NCBI GenBank assembly: GCA_029261255.1
Contig: JAJDBQ010000182.1
Span: 32,056 to 96,055, forward strand
Length of the DNA stretch: 64,000 bases
Source of the DNA: Nitrospirales bacterium
GTDB taxonomy: Bacteria > Nitrospirota > Nitrospiria > Nitrospirales > UBA8639
Direction: 5' to 3'
A program made the position numbers and the translations under genes. Shown here piece after piece: positions 1-8,959 of this stretch. The notes beneath the pieces were generated by a model, which made no database searches, was not told the origin of the DNA, and saw nothing but the letters and a program-made list of their open reading frames with translations. The number at the start of each line of letters is the position of its first letter. The stretch's first letter is position 1.

Positions 1-828
1 GCCCAAACAATGTTTTCGCCAGAAGATCGTATTTTAGTCGCCGTCTCTGGGGGAAAAGATAGTTTGACCCTGTGGGAAATTCTGCTCAAGCTGGGCTATA
101 ACGTCGATGCACTCTATGTGGATTTAGGCATACCGGGATATTCGGAGCGCTCGCATGAAAAAGTAGAACGCTTTGCTCATGATGTCGCCGAAGCCTGTGG
201 CTCAAAACTCATCATTCAAACCGTGGAGGAAGATGCTGGGGCTGGGAATGGCGTGAAAGAATTAGCCAATCTCATCAAACGACCAACGTGTTCGGCTTGC
301 GGCACGATCAAACGCTACCAATTCAATCGGGTGGCATATCAGAATAACTACGATGTGATGGCCACCGGACATAATCTCGATGATGAAGCCGCACGACTAT
401 TAGGCAACGTGTTGAATTGGCAAGACGAATATTTGCAAAAACAGTCACCCACTCTACCAGCGTCGGTTGAAGGATTTTCTAAGAAAGTCAAACCGCTCTA
501 TCGCATGACGGAACGAGAAATTGCCGCCTACGCCGTCGTGAACCGAATTGATTATCTCGTGGAAGAATGTCCCAATGCCAAAGGCGCAAAGATGTTGGTG
601 TATAAAGATGTACTCAACCGACTAGAAGCCGAATCACCAGGAACCAAACACCGCTTTTACTGGGGATTCTTAGACAAACAGAAAAAATCTGCCGAATCAA
701 CAAAACACACAATGACCGATATCGATCAAAGCACCCTTCTTCCCTGTGAGACCTGCAGCCAACCAACCACTGCAGGCACCTGCTCCTTCTGCCGCATGAT
801 GGCCCGCGCCAAAACTGCTGCGCGCTAA
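1..828 (+). CDS. TtuA/TtcA-family tRNA 2-thiolation ATPase, 5' partial
   Basis: ATP-dependent PP-loop enzyme of the TtuA/Ncs6 group, which activates a tRNA uridine and inserts sulfur. Counting from the ATG at position 10, the PP-loop SGGKDS lies at residues 13-18, a CSAC pair at 94-97, HNLDDE at 121-126 and a further Cys at 187; in TtuA three such cysteines hold an Fe-S cluster. The tail carries a zinc-ribbon-like pattern (CETC...CSFC). The frame is open to the first base of the window and the N-terminal zinc domain usual in TtuA is missing, so the real start probably lies upstream. Family assignment is firm; the exact tRNA position modified is inferred. Confidence 0.85.
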   Translation, partial: AQTMFSPEDRILVAVSGGKDSLTLWEILLKLGYNVDALYVDLGIPGYSERSHEKVERFAHDVAEACGSKLIIQTVEEDAGAGNGVKELANLIKRPTCSACGTIKRYQFNRVAYQNNYDVMATGHNLDDEAARLLGNVLNWQDEYLQKQSPTLPASVEGFSKKVKPLYRMTEREIAAYAVVNRIDYLVEECPNAKGAKMLVYKDVLNRLEAESPGTKHRFYWGFLDKQKKSAESTKHTMTDIDQSTLLPCETCSQPTTAGTCSFCRMMARAKTAAR

Positions 829-1065
829 GCATCTGATTCCTTCTTAGTACATGTGAATGGCGAATTGCTAACGACCGTCGTCAAAGAACTCCTCAGTGTA
901 AGGCTTTATACCATTCTCATTTTAAAGAGAATTAACTTCAGGCAAGATTGGGGGGGGAAGGACTCGGTCTTATCGGACGTGTTCTGTTCTCTTGAACTCG
1001 GGGACATGCGGAAGACTGAAGTGCAACCTACCACAACATCAAGCTCCCGCATCCCCTACGAACTT

Positions 1066-2904
1066 CTAGTCTCTATAGAGACGAACTTTAACTTTTTTGC
1101 CTTTCAATCTTGCACGGCTCAGGACTTTTATAATTCCCGGAGCTAACTCTTCAGGGACTTTAACTAGCGAGAAATCATCCGCGATTTTAATCGGACCAAT
1201 GACATTCGAATTAATCCCAGCTTCATTCGCTATGGCACCAACGAAATCTCCAGGGCGAATGCTTTCATTTTTTCCCGCATTGAAGTGTAAGGTGGCCAGT
1301 CTGGCAGATTGATCTGGTCGACCGGGATGTTCACGCCTGCCAACTGGCCGCCCCGAACTTCCCCCTGCCCTTTGGCCTTGAGCCCAACCCGGTGGCTCCC
1401 GTCTTGGTCGCCGCGGCACAGCGGGTGTCGATCTGGCTCTGTCCTGTATGGTCGGAATTTCTTCTTCAGTTCTTCCACTGTCTTTTGATCCATACGCCAG
1501 TTGCATGGCAGCCGCAGCGACATCCGTGGGATCAAACTTTTCGGAAAGGGAACTCACGATCGTCCTGAAACGATCATGTTTATTTTGCTTGAGTAAATCT
1601 TGAATGTCATTGCCAATCCGCTCTAGTCGCTTCGCTTGAAGGTCAGCGACCGTCGGGAGTGTGGCCATCTCGATCTTGGATTTCGTCAATCGCTCAATAT
1701 TCTGCAGCAACCAACGCTCGCGTGGTTCGACCAGACTCACCGCTTCGCCACCCCGCCCAGCACGCCCCGTCCGCCCAATACGATGGACGTAGGCCTCGGG
1801 AGATGTTGGGACGTCGTAGTTCATTACATGCGAGACATGAGAAATATCCAAGCCTCTCGCGGCTACATCCGTCGCGACCAACAACTCTGTGCTTCCTGAT
1901 CGGAACGAGGCCATCACGCGATCACGTTGAGCCTGATTCATCCCCCCGTGAAGACCTTCGCCACGATACCCTCGACTATTTAGCATTGAGGTTAACTCAT
2001 CCACTTCAAGACGCGTTCGACAAAAGACCAATGTTGACTTCGGACTCGTCATGTCCAAGATACGGGCCAACGCGGCCACCTTGTGTTGGCGAGCAACCAG
2101 ATATGCAGTCTGGCGCACCCGAGGCGCTACCCCAGTTTCAACAGGTTCTTTCGCAATTTGAATTTCAACCGGGTCTTGTAGATGCCGGCGTGCAATAGAG
2201 GCGATACGAGAAGGCATCGTGGCAGAAAACAGTGCGGTTTGACGCGTTTTTGGAGTTTGTTGAAGGATGGCATCGAGATCTTCGGCGAAACCCATATTGA
2301 GCATTTCATCAGCCTCGTCCAACACCACCATCTGTAAATCTTTGAGTTGAAGACTCTTGCGGCGGATGTGATCTAACGCCCGACCAGGAGTTGCCACGAT
2401 GACATCGACACCACGCTTAAGCGCTATAAGTTGTGGCCTAATAGCTGTTCCACCATAGACCGCAAGTATGGCAACTTGCTGTTCTTTGCCATAACGTTCA
2501 ACCGCTTCACACACCTGTATCGCCAATTCCCGAGTGGGCACCAGAATCAACACGGAAGGATTGGGCTGTCGAGCTGAACGATCGAGCCGCTGTAAGAGAG
2601 GCAGAGTAAAAGCTGCCGTCTTACCAGTTCCTGTAGCGGCGCGACCTAAAAGATCACGCCCAGCCAGCAGTGGGGGGATCGCTTCCTGTTGAATGGGGGT
2701 AGGCTCTTCATATCCCAACTTCTCGAGAGTGGAGAGAAGGGCCGTCCCGAGACCGAGAGACGAGAAACCGGAAGAGGCGTCCTTTATAGTCGAGGCCGCT
2801 AATGAGTCTTTTTTACTGTGTATCATAGTCTGTCTGAAAACCTTTCTGGTTGAGATCCGAATTTGGGTATCTGGCCAAAATGGTGCTGACATGCGCCGTA
2901 TCAC
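1066..2904 (-). CDS. DEAD-box ATP-dependent RNA helicase with DbpA/CsdA RNA-binding tail
   Basis: RNA helicase of the DeaD/CsdA type, which remodels mRNA and ribosomal RNA structure, often in the cold. Visible motifs: Q motif near residues 67-72, motif I AATGTGKT at 89-96, PTRELA at 123-128, DEAD at 196-199, a SAT motif, and HRIGRTGRAGRGG at the end of the second RecA domain. A basic, Gly/Arg-rich linker follows, then a C-terminal DbpA-type RNA-binding domain (starts TLHFNAGKNESI, ends KVRLYRD). At about 612 residues it has the usual length for the group. No good ribosome site precedes the first ATG (2904); the ATG at 2826, just before the helicase core, is an alternative. Confidence 0.93.
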   Translation of the reverse strand: MIRRMSAPFWPDTQIRISTRKVFRQTMIHSKKDSLAASTIKDASSGFSSLGLGTALLSTLEKLGYEEPTPIQQEAIPPLLAGRDLLGRAATGTGKTAAFTLPLLQRLDRSARQPNPSVLILVPTRELAIQVCEAVERYGKEQQVAILAVYGGTAIRPQLIALKRGVDVIVATPGRALDHIRRKSLQLKDLQMVVLDEADEMLNMGFAEDLDAILQQTPKTRQTALFSATMPSRIASIARRHLQDPVEIQIAKEPVETGVAPRVRQTAYLVARQHKVAALARILDMTSPKSTLVFCRTRLEVDELTSMLNSRGYRGEGLHGGMNQAQRDRVMASFRSGSTELLVATDVAARGLDISHVSHVMNYDVPTSPEAYVHRIGRTGRAGRGGEAVSLVEPRERWLLQNIERLTKSKIEMATLPTVADLQAKRLERIGNDIQDLLKQNKHDRFRTIVSSLSEKFDPTDVAAAAMQLAYGSKDSGRTEEEIPTIQDRARSTPAVPRRPRREPPGWAQGQRAGGSSGRPVGRREHPGRPDQSARLATLHFNAGKNESIRPGDFVGAIANEAGINSNVIGPIKIADDFSLVKVPEELAPGIIKVLSRARLKGKKVKVRLYRD

Positions 2905-3549
2905 AAGAGTGCTACGACAACATCACGCATCCAGTCAAAGCCATTTGCCTGGCTTTGATCACTCGCTTCCATTTTGTCGCGATCGATAAGGTGGCCTAGA
3001 AAATATCGGCCAATGCCACAGAAGTGGCGTCAAAGGCGACTTCCACACATTTTGTGTTGGGCTCTGGCCCTTTTACACGTGTTTGGTCGGTGTCAGGGAT
3101 AAAGTCCGTTTTAATGGCGGGGAAGTACTGTCCACTTTACGCGGTCTATTGGTTGACAATCAATGAGCCATAATGCCTTTAACACTAGGCTCATTGCTTG
3201 CCTCATCATTCTACGAGAATGAGGTTTCTTGTCAGGCTCTGCAAAATCTCGTCATTCCATGGAAAATTGACTGCATTCCTGGCATGTTGAATTTGAAATC
3301 GACAAGCCAGCCGCTCGTCATGGCTAATATCTGAAACTTTTCAGTCGGAAGCAAATATCGATGAATCCGTGTTCTTCAATCGATTCTGGAAGAAACCTTA
3401 TTCAAATAGCTTGAATCCAGCACAACCCTATAGATTCCTAGCAATTACCCATCATTTCACATAATTTCAGCAGCTTGATATCTGTATTTTTTCAACCCCC
3501 TCCTTTTGATGAATAGGATTTTCGCAGAATCCATAGTGAAATACACCCT
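2905..3549. other. Intergenic region, no gene recognised
   Basis: About 645 bp between the divergent helicase and a small secreted-protein gene. I see no convincing ORF or RNA gene. Short inverted repeats occur near 3013-3027 (GCCAC/GTGGC arms) and could belong to a leader of the helicase mRNA, since cold-shock helicases often have long 5' leaders, but nothing is diagnostic. Confidence 0.4.
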
Positions 3550-3993
3550 ATGGTTCATGCTTTCACCAAAAACATCACACGAATCATTTGCCTTTTTTCC
3601 CTGGCATTAGTCTCGTTTTTACTGATACCGGGCCTTGCCATGGCAGACTTTGAGAGTCAGCCCTGTACAGTCGCACATCTACAAATCGAGCACACCCAAG
3701 AGACTCTTCGAACATCAGAGCAACGGCAGCAGCAACTCCAGCAAGACGTTCGTTCCACCTACCAACAATTGTTTGCCTGCAAGACGGGAACAGCCTTATC
3801 GATAGCTCAACAACAATCTTGCTCACACCTTCAAGAAGAAGGCCCTAAACAATTTCAAGCCATGGTCGAAGCCATAACCCTTAGCCATCAGACTTCTCAA
3901 CAACTCGCCCACCAAACCCACCAAGCTGAACGCAACTGTCCTAAAATTACAGAGGAAACGTTCCCCAAAATTGCCAGTCTGGGACATTCCTAA
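3550..3993 (+). CDS. Small secreted hypothetical protein, Cys-containing, coiled-coil-like
   Basis: A 147-residue protein that I do not recognise. A signal peptide is clear: positively charged start, hydrophobic stretch FSLALVSFLLIPGLAMA, and a likely cut after AMA near residue 32. The mature part is rich in Gln, His and Glu with heptad-like patterns (EQRQQQLQQ) and has four cysteines, so disulfides in the periplasm are plausible. No clear Shine-Dalgarno precedes the ATG. It stands alone, in the opposite direction to its neighbours. Confidence 0.55.
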   Translation: MVHAFTKNITRIICLFSLALVSFLLIPGLAMADFESQPCTVAHLQIEHTQETLRTSEQRQQQLQQDVRSTYQQLFACKTGTALSIAQQQSCSHLQEEGPKQFQAMVEAITLSHQTSQQLAHQTHQAERNCPKITEETFPKIASLGHS

Positions 3994-4060
3994 ACCCGTT
4001 TTTTTCAGATATTTGAGATTTGCTACTTCGTCATCACTGATGAAATTTGAACAGGTAGGG

Positions 4061-4666
4061 CTATGCCATGAGATATTGAGTAGTCTGCCGTCTCTCTCTA
4101 GCCATCCAGAAAATCAGACCGATCCCGAGCGCCCCATACAGCAGAAATACCGGGCGAAAGACAGTGGTGAGATACAATGTGAGGTCAGGATACAGTACCA
4201 ACAAGCTAATCAACAACAGGCCTCCTAAGCCCGCTGCCAAACCCAACGCCAAGACAATCAATCGAAAAATCTCTCTGGCAGAACGATGATAGAAATGCGA
4301 GTGACTAGATCCCCGGCCAATGACCCCAATGACTTCCAACATGGTCACCAAAAACAATGCCCCCACTACAAACCCGCTCCAATAGAGATGTTGTTGAGCC
4401 ACAATCCACACCACCACCCTACTTTCACCAAACTCCGTGGGATACGACGCTTCTGTCAGCCGAGGCGCACGCGGCCCTGAAACAATCCCATCAATCTTGT
4501 AATAGACATCTTGAGAAATTTTAGGTTTGTCTGGCTCTGGGAGGCTCGAAAGAGAAATCGAAGGAGGAGAAGTTGAAAGATTGGGGTTCGTAGGGTTTTG
4601 TTCGGCTGCTAATATCGGCGAGGACAATGAACTAATCAACAAGGCCAGAAGAAAGATATTTCGCAT
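4061..4666 (-). CDS. Short membrane protein resembling the N-terminal part of a cytochrome bd-like subunit
   Basis: A 201-residue protein with a signal peptide (MRNIFLLALLISSLSSPILAA), a Pro/Ser-rich linker and three membrane segments near residues 83-115, 130-158 and 165-190. The block VVWIVAQQHLYWSGFVVG, and the later stretch ending LYPDLTLYLTTVFRP, recall from memory the start of the much longer cytochrome bd-like membrane proteins of Nitrospira, including the haem-ligand-like His after AQ. Those proteins have many more helices; this one stops after three, with no homologous sequence left downstream before the next gene. It may be a truncated paralogue or a small accessory subunit. Homology is judged by eye. 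Confidence 0.55.
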   Translation of the reverse strand: MRNIFLLALLISSLSSPILAAEQNPTNPNLSTSPPSISLSSLPEPDKPKISQDVYYKIDGIVSGPRAPRLTEASYPTEFGESRVVVWIVAQQHLYWSGFVVGALFLVTMLEVIGVIGRGSSHSHFYHRSAREIFRLIVLALGLAAGLGGLLLISLLVLYPDLTLYLTTVFRPVFLLYGALGIGLIFWMARERRQTTQYLMA

Positions 4667-4713
4667 ATCCTACTTAAAAATCTCAGTGTGTTGTTTCTAA
4701 AGGAAAGACGCTA

Positions 4714-5442
4714 TTAATCAGATGAACACACTTTCGGCTCCCAATCGTTGGTCAATTTCTCTGATGTTGAAATCTGCAAAGGGGTCATTTTTTTAACGAG
4801 AAGCTTTCGTATGGCATATCCTTGAGGTTCGTCTTGTTGCCCAGCAAGACTTAACCACATGTAGGCATGCTCTAAATCTTGAGGAATAATTTCTTGATCC
4901 CAATACCTGAGGCCCACCTTATATTGCGCATATCCGTCGCCAAATTCGGCAGCTCGTCGATTCCATCTCAAGGCCTTTCTTTTATTCTGAAAGACCCCTT
5001 TGCCTTTGGAATAGATCACTCCAATGCTCACCATCGCTTTGGTTGAACATCGATGAGCCGCAACGTTATACCACCGAAGGGCTGAGTTATCGTCGGCAAC
5101 GGTACTTTCCATTTCGTAAATCACACCCATATTGAACGCGGAAGTCGCATCTCCCTGCATCGCCGCTTTTTTATACCATGATAGCGCCATTTCTAAATTT
5201 TTCGATACACCAAGGCCATTGGCATAACGATACCCAAGATTGAACTGAGCCGTGGGATCCCCCTTGTTGGCTAGAGACTCCCACTCCAACAAGGCGCTTG
5301 GATATTCCCCGTGATCGTCGACACTCATCCCTGCAGAATTATCCGCCAGGGCTACTGAAGTGAAGACCAAGTAAAGTACACCTGTCCAAAAAATATTGCG
5401 CATAACCTGGCTAAAGACTTTTTTTCTTATGAAGTAAGGCAT
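4714..5442 (-). CDS. Secreted Sel1-repeat protein
   Basis: A 242-residue exported protein with about four Sel1-type repeats (for example AQFNLGYRYANGLGV...ALSWYKKAA), which form a solenoid used for protein-protein contacts. The N-terminus has a signal peptide (hydrophobic run ending SVALA); the ATG at 5403 (MRNIFW) is an alternative start. The signal-peptide region and the DNA upstream of it are similar to the start of the broken gene at 6902, although the mature parts are unrelated. The second repeat is divergent (YEMESTVADDN). Function unknown; possibly an envelope-associated adaptor. Confidence 0.75.
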   Translation of the reverse strand: MPYFIRKKVFSQVMRNIFWTGVLYLVFTSVALADNSAGMSVDDHGEYPSALLEWESLANKGDPTAQFNLGYRYANGLGVSKNLEMALSWYKKAAMQGDATSAFNMGVIYEMESTVADDNSALRWYNVAAHRCSTKAMVSIGVIYSKGKGVFQNKRKALRWNRRAAEFGDGYAQYKVGLRYWDQEIIPQDLEHAYMWLSLAGQQDEPQGYAIRKLLVKKMTPLQISTSEKLTNDWEPKVCSSD

Positions 5443-5990
5443 TGCAGTTGAAAAAAACCTCGTCGAACATTATTCCATTCATGACAAGGCCATGAGCATT
5501 TCTCTAGACCAAATCGAACGAAAATCCCTATTCTTTCTTCGCTTGTTTCATGATGATCCCAACCAAAAACGATCATTATAATACATGCATTATGCCCCTT
5601 AAGGAGAAAAAGGTATACCACGACTCATCGATTTAATCTTTATCGGTGAATGAAACGTGATTAGAAAGGAGTCACAACTAACCAGAGAAGGTTGTGAAGA
5701 CTAACGACTTATATTGAGCTTGATTGGGGAACAATCAAAAGTATCGGGAACGAGAGTCGTACGAAAAGAAGCCCCGCAACAGCTAAACTATTCAACTCGT
5801 AATGGAAACGGACGACTAGGAAACTAGATTTCCACCTACGCGTGGACATGCTTCCATGGAAACGAAAAGGACTTCGATTATGCCAGTCCGCAGTAAAGAA
5901 GACAGGGAAACTATTTATTCGGGAAGTTCGATCCTGCTGTCTTCAAGGTCGGCGGTCGATGCCTGTCAGCTCCATTTTGTCATCCCTAAC
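5340..5990. repeat. Diverged duplication, copy A
   Basis: This stretch aligns by eye with copy B about 1,450 bp to the right. Shared parts run in order: the signal-peptide start of a minus-strand gene, its upstream DNA (AGCATTTCTCTAGACC here, AGCATTTTTCTGAACC in B), a non-coding block beginning TATCGGTGAATG at 5641, and the 3' end of the small gene that is intact in copy B. Similarity is strongest from 5641 to 5990. Boundaries are approximate. Confidence 0.75.
5915..5990 (-). pseudogene. 3' remnant of the 143-residue hypothetical gene
   Basis: Read on the minus strand this gives KMELTGID, then after a one-base frameshift DLEDSRIELPE and a stop. The intact gene at 7374-7805 ends KMELTGIDTDLEGGAIELPE. 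Only the last 20 or so codons survive, so this is the decayed relic of the duplicated gene in copy A. Confidence 0.75.
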
Positions 5991-6056
5991 ACAAAAAAGA
6001 CATGAAGAATATTCCCCTATTCATCTAGCTAATTTTTCTTGAACCGAATCAGACCT

Positions 6057-6902
6057 TCAACCCATCATTCCATCACACCCTTCTGTCTTCCGGAATAAAT
6101 TGTTAACCAGCAAAATAGCTTCTACTATTGTGAGAATGTCTGCAAAATCTGAAAACTTAATATCCTCTTTTTGCTGGCTTCTTTCCGCCTCAAATGCTTC
6201 AACGCGAATTTGATGTTCATGCCAAGCTTCCATCATGGTTTGAGTTACACTTTGCCGGTATATTTTGAAATTTTCATCTACGAAACTTGGGATCCGGTCA
6301 TCAGTTCCGGTAATTAACGTTGTCCCATCCTTAAATAACGTCACAAATTGAATTTCAAAGGCAAAAACAGTCGCAAAGGTTGCCTGATTTGGAAGATCCA
6401 ATAGCGGATAACCAGTCGAAATACGCAGGGGAGATCGGATTCCTATTACCTCATTTTTTGAACACATTATTTAAAAAACTAAGAAGTTTGAAAGAAGAGT
6501 ATAAGGCCCCGTAATTTCCCAATAGTAACAATGAGGCTCAAAACCCAATTGCCTTAATTCCTGTAGTTCTCCTTGAAATCGCTTCTCAATCCGACTCTGG
6601 ACCTCACTCGAAAGAATTCTTTCAATGCTAGTATTGGCCTCTCGTCCAAACCCTATGGGGCAAAGAATCCCTAAGGCCTACAATCCACAGAAAACTATAA
6701 GGCCGATCCCGCCGAGGATAGCTCCATAGTACAATAGAGTTGTGTAGCAATCACCGCAATCGTAGTTATTGATTCCTTCTAAATTAACCGCCAAGGCGGC
6801 TGAGGGCAAAACCAAGAAAAACACGCCTGCCCATAAAATTATGCACAAGCCCGCTCTGAAGATTTCATTTTTTATGAGAAAATTCATTTCAGTTAAAAAC
6901 AA
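6057..6902 (-). pseudogene. Membrane-anchored hypothetical protein interrupted by two in-frame stops
   Basis: Two open segments, 6902-6678 and 6467-6057, lie in the same frame and the DNA between them is also open in that frame. Read through, they give one protein of about 281 codons: a signal-like start (MNFLIKNEIF...SAALA), a membrane helix that runs straight across a TAG at 6675-6677 (GGIGLIVFCGL, stop, ALGILCPIGFG), a helical part (IERILSSEVQSRIEKRF), then a TAA at 6471-6473, then the C-terminal domain (VTLFKDGTTLITGTDD). Hydrophobicity and fold-like pattern continue across both stops, so I read this as one gene with two nonsense mutations. Product unknown. Confidence 0.65.
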
Positions 6903-7448
6903 TATACGTGTCGGAATCGGCTAAATCCCCAACAAAGCTATTAGCATTTTTCTGAACCGAGTCGAACAAAAAACGCAATCATTCATTCTTATGTCTCAGA
7001 GTGGCACACACTCCAAAAATGACGGCTTAACCTATGAAGGCCAGTGTGACTACTAGGAAGAAAAAAGCTATCCCAACACTTACTATAGATTAGCTCTTTA
7101 TCGGTGAATGCAGCTTGCTTAGAAAGGAGTCACAACTAACCAGAGAAGGCTGTGAAGACTAACGACTCATATTGAGCTTGATTGGGAAACAAACGAAAGT
7201 ACCGGAAAGGAATAATTTATGAGAAGAAACTCCGCAAGAGTTAACCCTATTCGGCGGTTCTTAGGAAAGGACTACTAGGAAGATGGATTTCCGCATTCGC
7301 GTGGACAAGCTTCCAGAGAAATGACAGGAACGTTGACTGTTACAGTCCGATGAGTAACCGATAGGTAAACTCGTCACTCGGGGAGTTCGATAGCACCACC
7401 TTCGAGGTCAGTATCGATGCCGGTCAGCTCCATTTTATTACCGACTCG
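6785..7448. repeat. Diverged duplication, copy B
   Basis: Partner of copy A. It contains the start of the broken membrane gene (minus strand from 6902), a non-coding block beginning TATCGGTGAATG at 7099, and the 3' end of the intact 143-residue gene. The non-coding block keeps long identical runs with copy A (GAGTCACAACTAACCAGAGA and CATATTGAGCTTGATTGGG, the latter with one change), more than would be expected of old neutral DNA. Confidence 0.75.
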
Positions 7449-7805
7449 CCACCATTCGGCGGAGACTTCGGATAGGGTTCCCTTCGAGGTGTAGAATTTC
7501 GCAGCAGGAATTTTCACGGATTGGTCTTCGGCTGTTTGGATTTCCATCACAACCGTCTTTAACGTCGTATCTTCAACCTTGAGTGTCTCTGCTGTACTTG
7601 TGAACAAGAAACGGTCATTGGGATTGGTTTCCCACACATTATTCTTTAACGTAGCGACCTCGGTGCCGGTGGGCATGAATACCCCCATCGTCAACGCTAA
7701 TTTTTTTTCTTCTTCCAGCCACTCAATACGGATCTGTTCTTTGCCGTGAGCCAAAAAGGTTCCATTCGTATTTCGTAAGGTGTTGGTGCCTAATTGAATA
7801 TTCAC
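7374..7805 (-). CDS. Hypothetical protein, 143 residues
   Basis: Unrecognised cytosolic protein without signal peptide or membrane segment, with many short strand-like stretches (KLALTMGVFMPTGTEVATL, LKTVVMEIQTAE), so probably beta-rich. Translation most likely starts at GTG (7805-7803): AGGAGG stands eight bases upstream, a strong ribosome site. The C-terminal codons lie inside duplication copy B, and a decayed copy of them remains at 5915-5990. It sits just downstream of the phosphonate-type operon but is separated from it by about 110 bp. Confidence 0.7.
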   Translation of the reverse strand: MNIQLGTNTLRNTNGTFLAHGKEQIRIEWLEEEKKLALTMGVFMPTGTEVATLKNNVWETNPNDRFLFTSTAETLKVEDTTLKTVVMEIQTAEDQSVKIPAAKFYTSKGTLSEVSAEWWRVGNKMELTGIDTDLEGGAIELPE

Positions 7806-7915
7806 AAGACTATCCTCCTACAGTTCCAAAAAATATATTTTCAATTATTCCTCAGAAGAATCACAAAACTCAAGTCCCCTGAGCATAACCTCTCCCCAGC
7901 CACCATCTAACGGAG

Positions 7916-8959
7916 CTACACTACTGATGTGGGTTCGGGCGGTATTGAAAGATCCGTCCCTTTTAACATCATGAGGCAGCTTAAACCGATGAAAATCCAA
8001 AGAATTTCTCGCAACCGCCGTATCAAGGCAAAGGTAATACCCGTCACCTCTGTATACCCGAAGCTGATCAATAAAAGGGTATAACCGGCTTCTTGAGCAC
8101 CCAAGCTCCCAGGTATAAAAAACGTCCCCCCTTTGATAAAGACGCTGAGTGCCGCAATTGAAATCGATGTCCAGATATCAACTCCAACATCTAAATAATA
8201 CAAAATCGCATAGACTTCCAGGGTCTCACAAAGCCAGGCCAGGAAAAAAGTTCCCAAAGCCACATAAAACGTCCGTCGGTTGTCGGAATAAAACCGTCGT
8301 ATCGTGGCATCCAATTCTCGCAATTGGTCTTCTCGATTTTCAAGAAAGGCCAATCGGATGCCACAGCTTCTCAAGAGGGTCAGACATCCTATCCCCAGCC
8401 CATAGCGTTGAAACATCACAAACAAGCCCACGCCAAATGCCAGAAGGCCCACACTCACAAGCATCGCCATCCAGTAGTGAGTGGCTGCATCCAAAATCCA
8501 AAATGCGAGGCCTAACCCTAATAAAATAAAGAGAACCTGAGCGAGTGTCATTGTCGTCTTCGCTGTAATGACCGAGGCCATGCTCTCAACCATTGGAACG
8601 CCGTATCTCTTGAGCAAATAGGCCTTCAATGGTTCACCACCCATATAGGCCGCGGGCGTGGTGACATTGACCGTCTCACCAGCCATTCTGATCGCAAACA
8701 CACGCAAGAACCCCACCTTGGCACCAGAAGCCCCTAAGGTAAGCCGCCAGCCCCAGGCTTCAAGCCCATAAACGAGAATCATAGGGAGCAAGATGATACA
8801 AAGCGGAAGAGGTCCCAGTTGAGAGGCTGCGTTAAGAATTTGTTCGAGACCGATGTGAAGCACGATCCCGATCAGGGCAATGAGCCCAATAATCAGGAAC
8901 ACCAATTTAAGCACGAGAGATGAGATTTCGACGGAGAAGCCAGGCCATTGACGTGACAA
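7916..8959 (-). CDS. Flippase-like integral membrane protein (UPF0104 / LPG synthase TM-like)
   Basis: A polytopic membrane protein of about 347 residues with the pattern of the flippase-like family related to the membrane domain of lysyl-phosphatidylglycerol synthase (GETVNVTTPAAYMGGEPLKAYLL early, GSLGAQEAGYTLLL late). Such proteins move lipids or lipid-linked sugars across the inner membrane. As the last gene of the operon it could translocate the lipid made by the CDP-alcohol phosphotransferase. The longest frame starts with TTG at 8959 and overlaps the upstream gene by 53 bases; a GTG at 8914, overlapping by only 8 bases and placing the first helix at the N-terminus, is an attractive alternative. 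Confidence 0.82.
   Translation of the reverse strand: MSRQWPGFSVEISSLVLKLVFLIIGLIALIGIVLHIGLEQILNAASQLGPLPLCIILLPMILVYGLEAWGWRLTLGASGAKVGFLRVFAIRMAGETVNVTTPAAYMGGEPLKAYLLKRYGVPMVESMASVITAKTTMTLAQVLFILLGLGLAFWILDAATHYWMAMLVSVGLLAFGVGLFVMFQRYGLGIGCLTLLRSCGIRLAFLENREDQLRELDATIRRFYSDNRRTFYVALGTFFLAWLCETLEVYAILYYLDVGVDIWTSISIAALSVFIKGGTFFIPGSLGAQEAGYTLLLISFGYTEVTGITFALIRRLREILWIFIGLSCLMMLKGTDLSIPPEPTSVV

Noticed and set aside
1066..1095. Palindrome GTCTCTATAGAGAC near the helicase stop as a terminator
   Set aside because: It lies within the final codons of the helicase gene, is short, and is not followed by a T-run.
853..1146. 97-residue plus-strand frame after the TtuA-like gene
   Set aside because: It overlaps the 3' end of the helicase gene on the other strand, has no protein-like composition and no ribosome site.
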